This document shows, in pieces, positions 45,017 to 53,760 of a DNA stretch of 64,000 nucleotides. Every line of letters starts with the position of its first letter. Within the stretch, counting starts at the first letter, position 1. The stretch spans positions 992,001 to 1,056,000 of the forward strand of contig NZ_CP084712.1 of assembly GCF_023822045.1 (NCBI RefSeq). Direction: 5' to 3'. Under the pieces are notes generated by a model that worked only from the letters and a program-made list of their open reading frames with translations, searched no databases and was not told the DNA's origin. The DNA comes from Sphingopyxis sp. USTB-05. GTDB taxonomy: Bacteria > Pseudomonadota > Alphaproteobacteria > Sphingomonadales > Sphingomonadaceae. Position numbers and translations under genes: made by a program.

Positions 45017-45532
45017 ATGAAGAAATTTCTGACGGTAGCCGCCATTGGCGCGCTGGTCGCAGTGGCCGGTTGCAGCGGCAAGAGCGAAAATGCGAGCGGT
45101 CCGGTGAAGCGCGAAGCGGGTAACTGGAAGACCGACGTCAAGCTGGTGAAGTTCGAAGTCCCCGGCATGCCCGCCGAAATGAAGGACGGCATGGCGAAGA
45201 TGATGGAAGGCGCCAGCGGCATGGACCAGTGCTTCACGCAGGAACAGGTCGACAAGGAAGATGTCGCGGCTGAACTCGCCAAGGGTCCGGGCAACGGCGG
45301 CGAGTGCAAATGGTCGAAGAAGGACGTCGCCGGCGGCAAGATCGACGTCGCGGGCACCTGCACGGCCAACGGCCAGACCGTCGACATGGCGATGGTCGGC
45401 ACGATGGCAGCCAAGAAGACCGACGTCACCATCACGACCAAGGGCAAGGTCCCGACCGGCGGCGATATGGAAATGGTCATGCAGATGACCAGCACCCACA
45501 CTGGTCCCTGCAAAACGCCGACCACGACGTAA
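45017..45532 (+). CDS. DUF3617 family lipoprotein
   Basis: A 171-residue lipoprotein: signal MKKFLTVAAIGALVAVAGC with the lipobox ending at Cys19, then a DUF3617-type domain (GNWKTDVKLVKFEVPGMPAEMKDGMAKMM ... QCFTQEQ ... CKWSKKDVAGGKIDVAGTC). DUF3617 proteins are envelope proteins of unknown function that keep a few conserved cysteines. A ribosome site (CAGGAGACAGGGT) precedes the ATG at 45017. It ends at a strong terminator. Confidence 0.85.
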   Translation: MKKFLTVAAIGALVAVAGCSGKSENASGPVKREAGNWKTDVKLVKFEVPGMPAEMKDGMAKMMEGASGMDQCFTQEQVDKEDVAAELAKGPGNGGECKWSKKDVAGGKIDVAGTCTANGQTVDMAMVGTMAAKKTDVTITTKGKVPTGGDMEMVMQMTSTHTGPCKTPTTT

Positions 45533-45559
45533 GTCGGCGCGCCTTTTAGGAAAAATTTT

Positions 45560-45588
45560 GGAGCGCCGGTGGAAACCGGCGCTCCTTT
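45560..45588 (+). terminator. Terminator of the DUF3617 gene
   Basis: GGAGCGCCGGT pairs perfectly with ACCGGCGCTCC around a four-base loop (GGAA), followed by TTT. It lies 28 bases after the stop codon. Confidence 0.88.
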
Positions 45589-45698
45589 CATATAGGTTGC
45601 ACCTAGAGGGGGGTCGCAACCATGCTCTGTTATATTATTATGAGGGCCGCCTTCGACGGTAACGGGCATCGCGCGTTGCATATCGGTGCTGCCTGAAC

Positions 45699-46292
45699 TT
45701 GACCGCTTGGCTCGATCGTCGTGCCACTCCGTTGCTGCTCGGCCTTGCTGCCGGGCTGCTTGCGGTAGCCGCCGGATTGCTCGCCGGAGCGGACGCTGCC
45801 GAACGCGCGGGACTAGCGGCACGATGGACCGCGCGGGCGGGACTGCCGCTGTTTCTTGTCGCCTTCCTTGCATCGACGCTCATGCGTCGCTGGCCTGGAC
45901 CAGCGACGCGCGCGCTACTGCGCCGGCGACGGCAATGGGGGTTGGGCTTCGCGCTGGCGCACACGATTCACCTCGTCGCGCTCGGCATCAACGTCATCGT
46001 CTATGCGCCGGGGCGGACCTGGCAATCGCTGATCGGCGGCGGGCTGGCCTATGTCGTCATCTATCTGATGGCGCTGACCTCGACCGACGCCTGGCAGAGG
46101 CGGCTCGGCAAATGGTGGAGGCATCTGCACCGTTTTGGCGTCTATTATATATGGTTCATCTTCACCGCGAGCTATGCTGGGCGTGCCTTTGGCGCCGATC
46201 CGGAAAAGCGTGTCGTCGGCATTGTCTTTGGCAGCGTCATGGTCGCCGCGCTCGCGCTGCGGCTCTGGCCCGGACGGCGTGTCATGCGATGA
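45699..46292 (+). CDS. Ferric-reductase-like haem membrane protein (MsrQ-like)
   Basis: A 197-residue protein with about five to six transmembrane helices and the spaced histidines typical of a di-haem transmembrane domain (ALAHTIHLVALG and WWRHLHRFGVYY). This is the ferric-reductase-like / MsrQ (YedZ) fold, which moves electrons across the membrane. No msrP gene is adjacent. The start is a TTG at 45699 with no clear ribosome site, so the start is uncertain. Confidence 0.75.
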   Translation: MTAWLDRRATPLLLGLAAGLLAVAAGLLAGADAAERAGLAARWTARAGLPLFLVAFLASTLMRRWPGPATRALLRRRRQWGLGFALAHTIHLVALGINVIVYAPGRTWQSLIGGGLAYVVIYLMALTSTDAWQRRLGKWWRHLHRFGVYYIWFIFTASYAGRAFGADPEKRVVGIVFGSVMVAALALRLWPGRRVMR

Positions 46293-46698
46293 GCGGTGAA
46301 GCGTATCGACTTGCCGGGCGACAGAACAGGTGGGGCTGTCGGGTCGCCCGGCGAAGTCTAAAAATGAGACCTGAGGGGGATCGAAGGGTGCCAGGGACCA
46401 GCTCGCACCTTTCGCCTTTTGGCCTCACACCGCATCATCGTAGGAATGACGCGATGGAGGAAAGAATGCCACAGTTTCGAAGCTGCGGCAGTTACAAGGG
46501 GTCACATGCCACGATGTTGCCATTTGATAACCAATTCTTAACCGGCTTTCGCGTTTTTCCTCGCAGATTGGCGCGGTGCTTTTCTTCTGATATGGCGTTC
46601 AGGCGCCTTGTTACCGTTACGTAGAAGTAACAATGGGTGGCCGCGCCAGTCGATTGGCGTATCTACCGCACCGCCCGCGAGGGGTATTTGAGGGTAGC
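46293..46698. other. Intergenic region before the TPR membrane protein
   Basis: About 400 bases with no convincing gene. Near its end an imperfect inverted repeat (GTTAC ... GTAAC, 46610-46631) lies just upstream of the TPR gene and may be a regulator site. The long gap may hold the promoter of the TPR gene. I see no repeat of families A, B or C. Confidence 0.45.
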
Positions 46699-48465
46699 AT
46701 GGACCAGGCGAAAACGAACGAGATACAGGACCCCGCCGAGGTCGACCGGATCATCGCGGCGGAGCTTGAGAGCCTGCTCGATTCTCCGATGTTTACCCGC
46801 TCGCCCGTGCTGTCGCGCCTGCTGCAGTTCCTGGTCGAGCACCGCCTGCGCGGCGGACGCAGCTCGCCCAAGGCTTATGCGATCGCGACCGAGGCGCTGG
46901 GCCGCAGCGAAGATTTCGATCCGGCCGTCGACAGCTATCCCCGGGTCATGGTGGGGCGGCTGCGCAGCCTGCTCGATCGCTATTATGCCGATACGCCGTG
47001 GGTTCACCGCCTTCGCGTTCCCCAGGGCAGCTATGAAGTCGTCGTCCAGTATCGCTCGGCGCCGCCGGCAGCGCGGTCGGCGGAAGAACCATCGGCCGAC
47101 GATGACGTCAAGACCGCAGGCGCCGTCGCCGGAGGCGCGGGCCGCGCGGCGGTTCCCGGCGGCGCCCGGCGCGCGCCGGACCGCGGTGCTCGCTTCGGCC
47201 GCTGGATTGTCGTCCTCATCCTTCTCGCGCTCGCGCTTTTCACGCTCTGGACGCTCCGCGGCGAGGCCGACCGGTTGTTCGTCGGCGATCCGGTACCGGT
47301 CCCCTTGATCGAAGTCAGCGCGCCCGTCGCAGGAAACCTGCCGGAATCTCGCGCTTTGGCGCGGGCACTCGACGGAAAATTGCGCGATGGGTTGCGTCGT
47401 TTCGACCTCGTCGACCTTTTGAGTGCGAAGGCGCCGGGCAGCGCGGCCGTCGGCAAAAGCGATTACCGGCTCGATACGTCGATCGTCCGCACGGTCGAGG
47501 GCAATACCGACGTCACGCTTGTGCTCAACCGCGTCGCGGATCAGCGCGCCATCTGGTCGCAACAATTGCGCCTGACGCCGGATGAAACGCCCGAATTCGT
47601 CGCCATCGAGCCGCTCATCGCGCAGCTTGCTGGGGACTATGGGGTCATCGTGCGCGATCAGGTTCAACGTCAGCCCGACAATTTCTCACCTGGCTTTCCG
47701 TGCCTCGCGCAGTTCAACCGGATGCGCCAGATGCGCAATGTGGCGAACGCGAAACCCGTCGACGCGTGTCTCCGCGCGACGGTCAAGGCCAACCCGCGCG
47801 ATCCGGTCGCACTCACGGCGTTGTCGCTCGTGCGTTTCGGAGACTGGCAGCCCCAACGCACGACGCCTGCGGGGCGCGAAGCCTTTGCGGAAGCCCGGGC
47901 ACTGGCGCAGCGTTCCTATGAAAGCAGCCCCAATTCGTCTGCGGGCCTGTTCGCAATGGCGCGCGCCAACTTCTATGCGGGCAACTGTGCCGGCGGCAAC
48001 GCGATGGGCGACGCTGCGATCACGCTCAATCCCTATGATGCCGACATGTCCGGGTTTCTTGGGTTGTTCAAGATGACGTGCGGGATGGGAACCGAGGGCG
48101 AGCTGCTGCTCCGCCGGTCGCTGCAGCTCGATTCCTCCTATCCCGGCGTTCCCGCGGTCACGCTCGCCTTCACCCTGTCGCAGCGCGGCGAACAGGAGGA
48201 GGCGCGCCAGATCCTCGATCATATGCCGTCGCCAAGCAATATGGAGCCGCAATATATGATGGTGCGGGCGATCGTGCAGGCACGGCAGGGACAGGTGGCG
48301 GAAGCGCGTGCTCAGTGGCTGCGCCTGCTCGCCTATACACGCCAGCCCGCCAGTGCGACGCCCGAACAGGTGCTGGGCCGGTTCATCATCACCCCGGTCG
48401 TGATCCAGCGTGCCGCGACGGCGCTTCGCGAATCGGGCGTGGTTCCCGCGCCGGCGGCGCCTTGA
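46699..48465 (+). CDS. Membrane TPR protein with N-terminal signalling-type domain
   Basis: The 588-residue protein has three parts. An N-terminal domain of about 115 residues (DRIIAAELESLLDSPMFTRSPVLSRLLQFLVEH ... FDPAVDSYPRVMVGRLRSLLDRYY ... VPQGSYEVVVQ) matches the domain that precedes adenylate-cyclase-like and TPR proteins in alphaproteobacteria. A transmembrane helix follows at about residues 168-187. The C-terminal part is periplasmic and helical, with TPR-like repeats (ALTALSLVRFGDW ... LFAMARANFYAG ... LQLDSSYPGVPAVTLAFTLSQRGEQEEARQ). There is no cyclase domain. The function is unknown; the layout suggests a cytoplasmic sensor or DNA-binding domain tied to a periplasmic scaffold. The ATG at 46699 has GAGGGTAGC before it. 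Confidence 0.7.
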   Translation: MDQAKTNEIQDPAEVDRIIAAELESLLDSPMFTRSPVLSRLLQFLVEHRLRGGRSSPKAYAIATEALGRSEDFDPAVDSYPRVMVGRLRSLLDRYYADTPWVHRLRVPQGSYEVVVQYRSAPPAARSAEEPSADDDVKTAGAVAGGAGRAAVPGGARRAPDRGARFGRWIVVLILLALALFTLWTLRGEADRLFVGDPVPVPLIEVSAPVAGNLPESRALARALDGKLRDGLRRFDLVDLLSAKAPGSAAVGKSDYRLDTSIVRTVEGNTDVTLVLNRVADQRAIWSQQLRLTPDETPEFVAIEPLIAQLAGDYGVIVRDQVQRQPDNFSPGFPCLAQFNRMRQMRNVANAKPVDACLRATVKANPRDPVALTALSLVRFGDWQPQRTTPAGREAFAEARALAQRSYESSPNSSAGLFAMARANFYAGNCAGGNAMGDAAITLNPYDADMSGFLGLFKMTCGMGTEGELLLRRSLQLDSSYPGVPAVTLAFTLSQRGEQEEARQILDHMPSPSNMEPQYMMVRAIVQARQGQVAEARAQWLRLLAYTRQPASATPEQVLGRFIITPVVIQRAATALRESGVVPAPAAP

Positions 48466-48496
48466 CGCTGCGCCGGGCGCTGCGCAAAATGCCGCC

Positions 48497-49696
48497 ATGC
48501 TTTCGCTTCTAGCCCTGCTGACATCGGTCGCGTCGCCGGCCCCCGCCGCGGTGGCGGTGCATTTTGACCGCGAGGGAAAGGTCGAGGCGCGCGTCGCCGA
48601 GGGGCTCGCCGACCGGGCTAGCGGCCGCGCGGTCACACCCGACGACCCCGTCCGCGTGGCGTCGGTTTCGAAACTCGTCGTGGCGCTCGGCGTGTTGCGG
48701 CTGGTCGAGGCCGGTAAGCTGGATCTCGACCGCGACGTGTCGGATTATCTGGGCTGGCGGCTCCGCCACCCCGCGTGGCCCGACCGCCCGATCAGCCTTG
48801 CGCAGTTGCTGGGGCATCGTTCCGGCCTAAACGACGCCACCAATTACGCGCTGCCACTGGACGCCGACCTGGAGACCGCGCTCGCCGACCCCGCGGCGTG
48901 GGACAAGGCACGTCCTCCCGGCGGCGATTTCGCATATGCCAATTTCAATTACCCCGTCGTCGCGGCTGCGATCGAGGGGGCGACCGGCGAGCGTTTCGAC
49001 ACGGCCATGACGCGGCTCGTGTTTCGCCCGCTCGGTCTCGACGCCTGTTTCAACTGGCCGACTTGCAGCGACGCGGCGGTCGCACGCGCTGTCATACTCT
49101 ACGATGCCGACGGCAATGTGGTGCGTGACGATCTGAAGGGAGCGCGGCCGGCCTGTCCGGTCGTGCCGGCGGCGGACGGCCGCTGCGACCTTGGCACCTA
49201 TCGCCTCGCACGCCACGGCGCGGGGTTCAGTCCGCAGGGCGGGCTGCGTATCTCGGCGAACGGCCTCGCGCGCATCGGCATCATGCTGCTGCGCCGCGGC
49301 GACGGGTTCCTGAAACCCGAAAGCCTCGCCCGGCTCGAAGCGATGGCGCCGGTTCGCCCGACGAGCGGCGAGGGGACGGGCGGCGTTTTCTGCGAATATG
49401 GCATAGCTATGCACAGCACGGGCGGCCCGGCGCTGCGCGATCCTGCCTGCCGCGACGGCCTGTTCCGCGACGGCCGTCTGCGCCTCGGTCATTCGGGCGA
49501 TGCCTATGGATTGCGTTCGGGTTTGTGGTTCGACCTTGAAGCCGGCGATGGCATTGCCTATTTCGTCACGCAGGTGCCGGAGGGGCAGAAAGGGACACGA
49601 TCGGCTTACAGCGCTGCGGAGGAAGTCTTGGTCGATACGGCGCTTCGCCGCACGGCCGATGCCAGCCCTCTTGCCAGTCCCGCCCACGCGCACTAG
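48497..49696 (+). CDS. Serine hydrolase, beta-lactamase family
   Basis: A 399-residue protein with an N-terminal signal-like stretch ([19 protein letters not shown]) and the serine beta-lactamase fold. The catalytic SxxK is Ser56-Val-Ser-Lys59. The second motif is YAN (YANFN) and the third is HSG (LGHSGDAYG), so the key residues are intact. This suggests an active class C-like esterase or DD-peptidase. It follows the TPR gene by 31 bases on the same strand and may be co-expressed. The neighbouring serine hydrolase at 25064 is a different member, with YSG in place of YxN. Confidence 0.85.
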   Translation: MLSLLALLTSVASPAPAAVAVHFDREGKVEARVAEGLADRASGRAVTPDDPVRVASVSKLVVALGVLRLVEAGKLDLDRDVSDYLGWRLRHPAWPDRPISLAQLLGHRSGLNDATNYALPLDADLETALADPAAWDKARPPGGDFAYANFNYPVVAAAIEGATGERFDTAMTRLVFRPLGLDACFNWPTCSDAAVARAVILYDADGNVVRDDLKGARPACPVVPAADGRCDLGTYRLARHGAGFSPQGGLRISANGLARIGIMLLRRGDGFLKPESLARLEAMAPVRPTSGEGTGGVFCEYGIAMHSTGGPALRDPACRDGLFRDGRLRLGHSGDAYGLRSGLWFDLEAGDGIAYFVTQVPEGQKGTRSAYSAAEEVLVDTALRRTADASPLASPAHAH

Positions 49697-49742
49697 GGCA
49701 ATTTTCAACATTCACGACATAGTCAGAAAAAAGGAACTGTGC

Positions 49743-49979
49743 ATGAGCGATTCGGCCGAAAAGGTTAAAAAGATCGTCGTCGAACATCTGGGCGTCGAAG
49801 CCGACAAGGTCACCGAAGAAGCAAGCTTCATCGACGATCTGGGCGCCGACAGCCTCGACATCGTCGAACTGGTGATGGCGTTCGAAGAAGAATTTGGCGT
49901 CGAAATCCCCGACGATGCGGCGGAAAAGATCGCCACCGTCAAGGACGCGATCGACTATATCGAAGCGAACAAGGGCTGA
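49743..49979 (+). CDS. acpP: Acyl carrier protein
   Basis: ACP carries the growing fatty acid on a phosphopantetheine arm. The 78-residue protein has the attachment Ser37 in the motif GADSLD and the usual acidic four-helix sequence. A ribosome site (AAAGGAAC) precedes the ATG at 49743. It is followed by a terminator and then fabF, as is common. Confidence 0.97.
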   Translation: MSDSAEKVKKIVVEHLGVEADKVTEEASFIDDLGADSLDIVELVMAFEEEFGVEIPDDAAEKIATVKDAIDYIEANKG

Positions 49980-50034
49980 TTTGGCTCTGTCCGGCCTGGC
50001 CGGACGCGGCGGCGACGCCGCCCACGCGTTTCCG

Positions 50035-50082
50035 GCTTCCCGGTCCCGAGCGTTCGCGCGCAGTGGCCGGGAAGCTTTTTTT
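50035..50082 (+). terminator. Terminator or attenuator between acpP and fabF
   Basis: GCTTCCCGG pairs with CCGGGAAGC and is followed by TTTTTTT. A shorter hairpin (GTCCGGC / GCCGGAC) lies just upstream at 49989-50005. Partial termination here would let acpP be made in excess over fabF, as seen in other bacteria. Confidence 0.85.
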
Positions 50083-50148
50083 ATGGATATGCGTCTTCTC
50101 AAATGACGCGGCGCCCTGCGGGGGCAGGGGCCGATGAAAGGAATGACT

Positions 50149-51408
50149 ATGCGCCGGGTTGTGGTGACGGGTTTGGGTTTGGTGACGCCGCTGGGCGCCG
50201 GTGTGGAAACCACATGGGCCAATCTGCTCGCGAGCAAATCGGGCGCTGGCACGATCACCCATTTCGACGCGTCAGACCAGAAGTGCACGATCGCGTGCGA
50301 GGTGAAGGGTCCTGACCATGAATATGGCTTCGATCCCGGAAAGCGCGTCGACCATAAGGTGCAGCGCCAGGTCGATCCCTTCATCATCTATGGCATCGAC
50401 GCCGCGGGACAGGCGATCGAGGACGCGGGCCTCGAAGATATGTCCGACGAAATGAAGCTGCGCGCGGGCTGCTCGATCGGCTCGGGCATCGGCGGCCTGC
50501 CGGGCATCGAAAGCGAAAGCCTGTTGCTCGCCGAAAAGGGGCCGGGCCGCGTTTCGCCGCACTTCGTCCATGGCCGCCTGATCAATCTGATCTCGGGCCA
50601 GGTCAGCATCAAATATGGCCTGCAAGGCCCCAACCACGCCGTTGTCACCGCCTGTTCGACCGGCGCGCATTCGATCGGCGACGCCGCGCGCATGATCCGC
50701 GACGACGATGCCGACATCATGCTTGCGGGCGGCGCCGAAGCGACGATCTGCCCGATCGGTATCGCGGGCTTCGCGCAGGCGCGTGCATTGAACATGAGCT
50801 ATAACGACCGCCCCGAACAGGCCAGCCGCCCCTATGACAAGGACCGCGACGGTTTCGTGATGGGCGAGGGCGCGGGTGTCGTCGTGCTCGAGGAATATGA
50901 GCATGCCAAGGCGCGCGGCGCGAAAATCTATGCGGAAGTCGTCGGTTATGGCCTGTCGGGCGATGCCTATCATGTGACGGCGCCGCACCCTGAGGGCTCG
51001 GGCGCGTTCCGCTCGATGGAAATGGCGCTGAAAAAGGCGGGCATGACACCCTCGGACATCGATTATATCAATGCGCACGGCACCTCGACGATGGCCGACA
51101 CGATCGAGCTCGGCGCGGTCAAGCGCCTGTTCGGCAACGAAATCGCCAATGTGTCGATGAGCTCGACCAAGTCGGCAATCGGCCACCTGCTTGGCGGCGC
51201 GGGCGCTGTCGAGACGATCTTTTGCATCCTCGCGATCCGCGACCAGATCGTTCCGCCGACGCTGAACCTCGACAATCCCGACGAGGGTACCGAGGGCGTC
51301 GACCTGGTCCCGCACAAGGCGAAGAAGCGCGAAGTGAAGGCCGCGCTCAACAACAGCTTCGGCTTCGGCGGCACCAACGCCAGCGTCATCGTCAAGGCGA
51401 TCGACTGA
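50149..51408 (+). CDS. fabF: Beta-ketoacyl-ACP synthase II
   Basis: FabF condenses malonyl-ACP with acyl-ACP to extend fatty acids. The 419-residue protein has the thiolase fold with catalytic Cys169 (TACSTG), His310 (NAHGTST) and His346 (SAIGHLLGG). The ATG at 50149 (MRRVVVTGLGLVTPLGAG) has AAAGGAA before it. It follows acpP through a terminator and precedes mltG. Confidence 0.97.
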   Translation: MRRVVVTGLGLVTPLGAGVETTWANLLASKSGAGTITHFDASDQKCTIACEVKGPDHEYGFDPGKRVDHKVQRQVDPFIIYGIDAAGQAIEDAGLEDMSDEMKLRAGCSIGSGIGGLPGIESESLLLAEKGPGRVSPHFVHGRLINLISGQVSIKYGLQGPNHAVVTACSTGAHSIGDAARMIRDDDADIMLAGGAEATICPIGIAGFAQARALNMSYNDRPEQASRPYDKDRDGFVMGEGAGVVVLEEYEHAKARGAKIYAEVVGYGLSGDAYHVTAPHPEGSGAFRSMEMALKKAGMTPSDIDYINAHGTSTMADTIELGAVKRLFGNEIANVSMSSTKSAIGHLLGGAGAVETIFCILAIRDQIVPPTLNLDNPDEGTEGVDLVPHKAKKREVKAALNNSFGFGGTNASVIVKAID

Positions 51409-51420
51409 GCCAAAAAGCAA

Positions 51421-51498
51421 CTTCGTTATTCCGGCGAAAGCGGGAACCCAGTGAGCAAAGCTTGCAACCGGGTATCCGCTTTCACGGGAATGGCGAGG
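51421..51498. repeat. Intergenic inverted repeat, family C
   Basis: The left arm (TTATTCCGGCGAAAGCGGGA) and the right arm (TCCGCTTTCACGGGAATGGC) are nearly complementary over about 20 bases with a loop of about 30 bases. It resembles the widespread TTCCCGCGAAAGCGGGAA-type elements of sphingomonads. I see only this copy in the window. It lies between fabF and mltG. Confidence 0.75.
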
Positions 51499-51568
51499 TA
51501 AGAGGGCGCTGTAAAAGCCTCTTTCCTACATTGCGCGGCCATGCTCTATCACCTTGTCGCAGGGTCGG

Positions 51569-51628
51569 CCTAAAGTGACAAAGGAGACATTCCGGGCGCG
51601 CGCGTCCGTATCTTTTGTCTCCTTTAGG
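51569..51628 (+). promoter_or_regulatory. Structured leader with two overlapping inverted repeats upstream of mltG
   Basis: AAAGGAGACA (51580-51589) is complementary to TGTCTCCTTT (51616-51625). CCTAAAG (51569-51575) is complementary to CTTTAGG (51622-51628). The two pairings overlap on the right arm, so they are alternative or nested folds. It lies 20 bases before the mltG start and near its ribosome site. Confidence 0.55.
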
Positions 51629-51647
51629 AGCCGAATAGGAGAAAAGC

Positions 51648-52589
51648 GTGCATCCGTTCCGCTGGCTAACGATCACGATCCTGGCCCTGCTCCTCGCCGC
51701 TTGCTCGGGCGGCGCGCCCAAGGATGCGGAAATCGTCATCCCGCCGGGCGCGAGCATCGCGAAGGCGGGCGAAATCCTCGAAGCCGCCGGCCTCGTCTCG
51801 GCGTCCAGCTTTCGCAATGAAGCGCGCTTCTTCGGCTCGGACGATCCGATCAAACCCGGCGAATATAAGATCGAAAAGGGGATGGACGCAGGCGACATTC
51901 TCGAACTGTTCCAGTCGGGCAAGACGATCCAGCGCATGGTCATGATTCCAGAGGGCATGCCCTCGATCATGGTCTGGGAACGGCTGATGGCCGAAAAGCG
52001 GTTGAAGGGCGAAATCCCCGTGCCGGCAGAGGGCAGCATTCTGCCGAACAGCTATGCCTTCACCACCGGCGAAAGCCGCGCCGCGGTGGTGAAGCGGATG
52101 CAGGACGCGATGGACAAGGCGTTCAACGAACTCTGGGCGAAGCGCACGTCGCGCACCGCGGTCAAGGACCGCAACCAGGCGATGACGCTCGCCTCGATCG
52201 TTGAAAAGGAAACCGGCGTTGCCGCCGAGCGCCGCACCGTCGCGGGCGTCTATACCAACCGCCTCGCCGTCGGCATGCGGCTGCAGGCCGACCCGACGAT
52301 CATCTATCCGATCACCAAGGGTAAGCCGCTGGGGCGGCGTATCCTCCGCTCCGAGATCCAGGCGGTGAACGGCTACAATACTTACAGCATGATCGGCTTG
52401 CCACAGGGCCCGATCGCCAACCCCGGCAAGGCTTCGATCGCCGCGGTGCTCGATCCCGAGGCAAACGATTATCTGTTCTTCGTTGCCAAGGGTGACGGCG
52501 GGCACATCTTCGCGCGCACGCTCGCCGAGCATAATGCCAATGTGCAGAAATGGTATGCGCTCCGCCGCGAGCGCGGGGAGATGGAATAG
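51648..52589 (+). CDS. mltG: Endolytic murein transglycosylase MltG
   Basis: MltG cuts glycan strands and sets their length. The 313-residue protein has the YceG-like domain with catalytic Glu in SIVEKETG and the segments VNGYNTYSMIGLPQGPIANPGKASI. The N-terminus has a hydrophobic segment ending LLLAAC with Cys19, so it resembles a lipobox; most MltG proteins are simple single-helix membrane proteins. The start is GTG at 51648 with AGGAG five bases before. The acpP-fabF-mltG order is common in bacteria. Confidence 0.95.
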   Translation: MHPFRWLTITILALLLAACSGGAPKDAEIVIPPGASIAKAGEILEAAGLVSASSFRNEARFFGSDDPIKPGEYKIEKGMDAGDILELFQSGKTIQRMVMIPEGMPSIMVWERLMAEKRLKGEIPVPAEGSILPNSYAFTTGESRAAVVKRMQDAMDKAFNELWAKRTSRTAVKDRNQAMTLASIVEKETGVAAERRTVAGVYTNRLAVGMRLQADPTIIYPITKGKPLGRRILRSEIQAVNGYNTYSMIGLPQGPIANPGKASIAAVLDPEANDYLFFVAKGDGGHIFARTLAEHNANVQKWYALRRERGEME

Positions 52590-52619
52590 CCGCCCGCTGG
52601 CGGTTCATGGGAGAGGGCG

Positions 52620-53756
52620 ATGCGAAATCTTCCGTTCTATATGCTGCTTTCGCTGGCGATGACCGCCTGCATGGCGAATGGCGGCAGCGCGGCCAAACAA
52701 GCCGGCGGCGTCCATATCGAGAGCGGTCCCCGGCTGGGCGCACCACGCGCGACGCATCAGTTGGTTTCGACCGGAAAGGGCCAATTGCTCGCGATCGGCG
52801 GCTGCGTGCGCGCAGGCTGCGAAGCGGGGCCGGCGAGCGCCACCGTCGATATAATCGATGCTTCGACCATGACGGTTTCCGGCACCGGCCACCTGCTCGC
52901 CGGGCGTATCCAGCCTTCGGCGGCGGCGCTGCCGGATGGGCGCGTTCTCGTGCTCGGGGGATGGGTCGGGGGCCGCGTTTCGGCGACGACCGAAATTTTC
53001 GACCCCGTGACCGGCAAGTCGACCGCCGGGCCGACCATGGCAGGCGCGCGCAATGCGCCCGCGGTGATCCGGCTCGCCGACGGCCGGATCCTCATCGCGG
53101 GCGGCTATGACGGTGTGGATGTGCGCGCCGATGCCGAAATCTTCGACCCTGTCTCGGGACGCATGACGGCCATCGGTTCACTCGGAACCGCGCGGAGCGG
53201 CGCGACGGCGACCCTGCTCGCCGACGGCCGGGTTCTCGTGACCGGCGGCGGGCGCCCCGATCGCGAACCGCGGCGCGCGCTGGCGAGCGCCGAGCTGTTC
53301 GATCCCGATACGCAGCGCTTCCTCCCTGCCGGCGCGATGGCGCAGGGCCGATACAAACATGGCGCGGTTCGATTGGCGAATGGCGACGTCCTTGTGCTCG
53401 GCGGCTCGGACGAGCGCGACTATGGCGGCAAGCTTCGCTCGGTCGAGCGCTTCGATCTCGCCACCGAACACTTTGTCGCCGCCGGCAATCTGGCCGATCC
53501 GCGCTTCAAGATCGCCGACGGCCTGTTGCTGCTTCCCGGTAACCGGGTTCTCGTCGCGGCAGGCGACAGCGCGCCAGAGATTTTCGACGTGGCCGGCGGC
53601 ACCGGCACGCGGCTCGATTATGATCTTGGCGGGCAGTGGAATTATATGACGCTGGTCCGCGCCGACGCGCACACCGCGCTGCTCGCGGGTGGCTATCGCG
53701 AGGGGCGGATCGAGCCGACCGACCAGAGCTGGATCATCCATTTGTCGAAGGGCTGA
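52620..53756 (+). CDS. Kelch-repeat lipoprotein
   Basis: A 378-residue envelope protein with lipobox MTAC (Cys17) and about six kelch-type repeats, each with the pattern LxDGRVLVxGG (ALPDGRVLVLGG, RLADGRILIAGG, LLADGRVLVTGGG, RLANGDVLVLGG). Kelch repeats form a beta-propeller that binds partners or sugars. No catalytic residues are seen. It lies 30 bases after mltG and 4 bases before an alpha/beta hydrolase, so the three may be one transcript. Confidence 0.85.
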   Translation: MRNLPFYMLLSLAMTACMANGGSAAKQAGGVHIESGPRLGAPRATHQLVSTGKGQLLAIGGCVRAGCEAGPASATVDIIDASTMTVSGTGHLLAGRIQPSAAALPDGRVLVLGGWVGGRVSATTEIFDPVTGKSTAGPTMAGARNAPAVIRLADGRILIAGGYDGVDVRADAEIFDPVSGRMTAIGSLGTARSGATATLLADGRVLVTGGGRPDREPRRALASAELFDPDTQRFLPAGAMAQGRYKHGAVRLANGDVLVLGGSDERDYGGKLRSVERFDLATEHFVAAGNLADPRFKIADGLLLLPGNRVLVAAGDSAPEIFDVAGGTGTRLDYDLGGQWNYMTLVRADAHTALLAGGYREGRIEPTDQSWIIHLSKG

Positions 53757-53760
53757 CATC

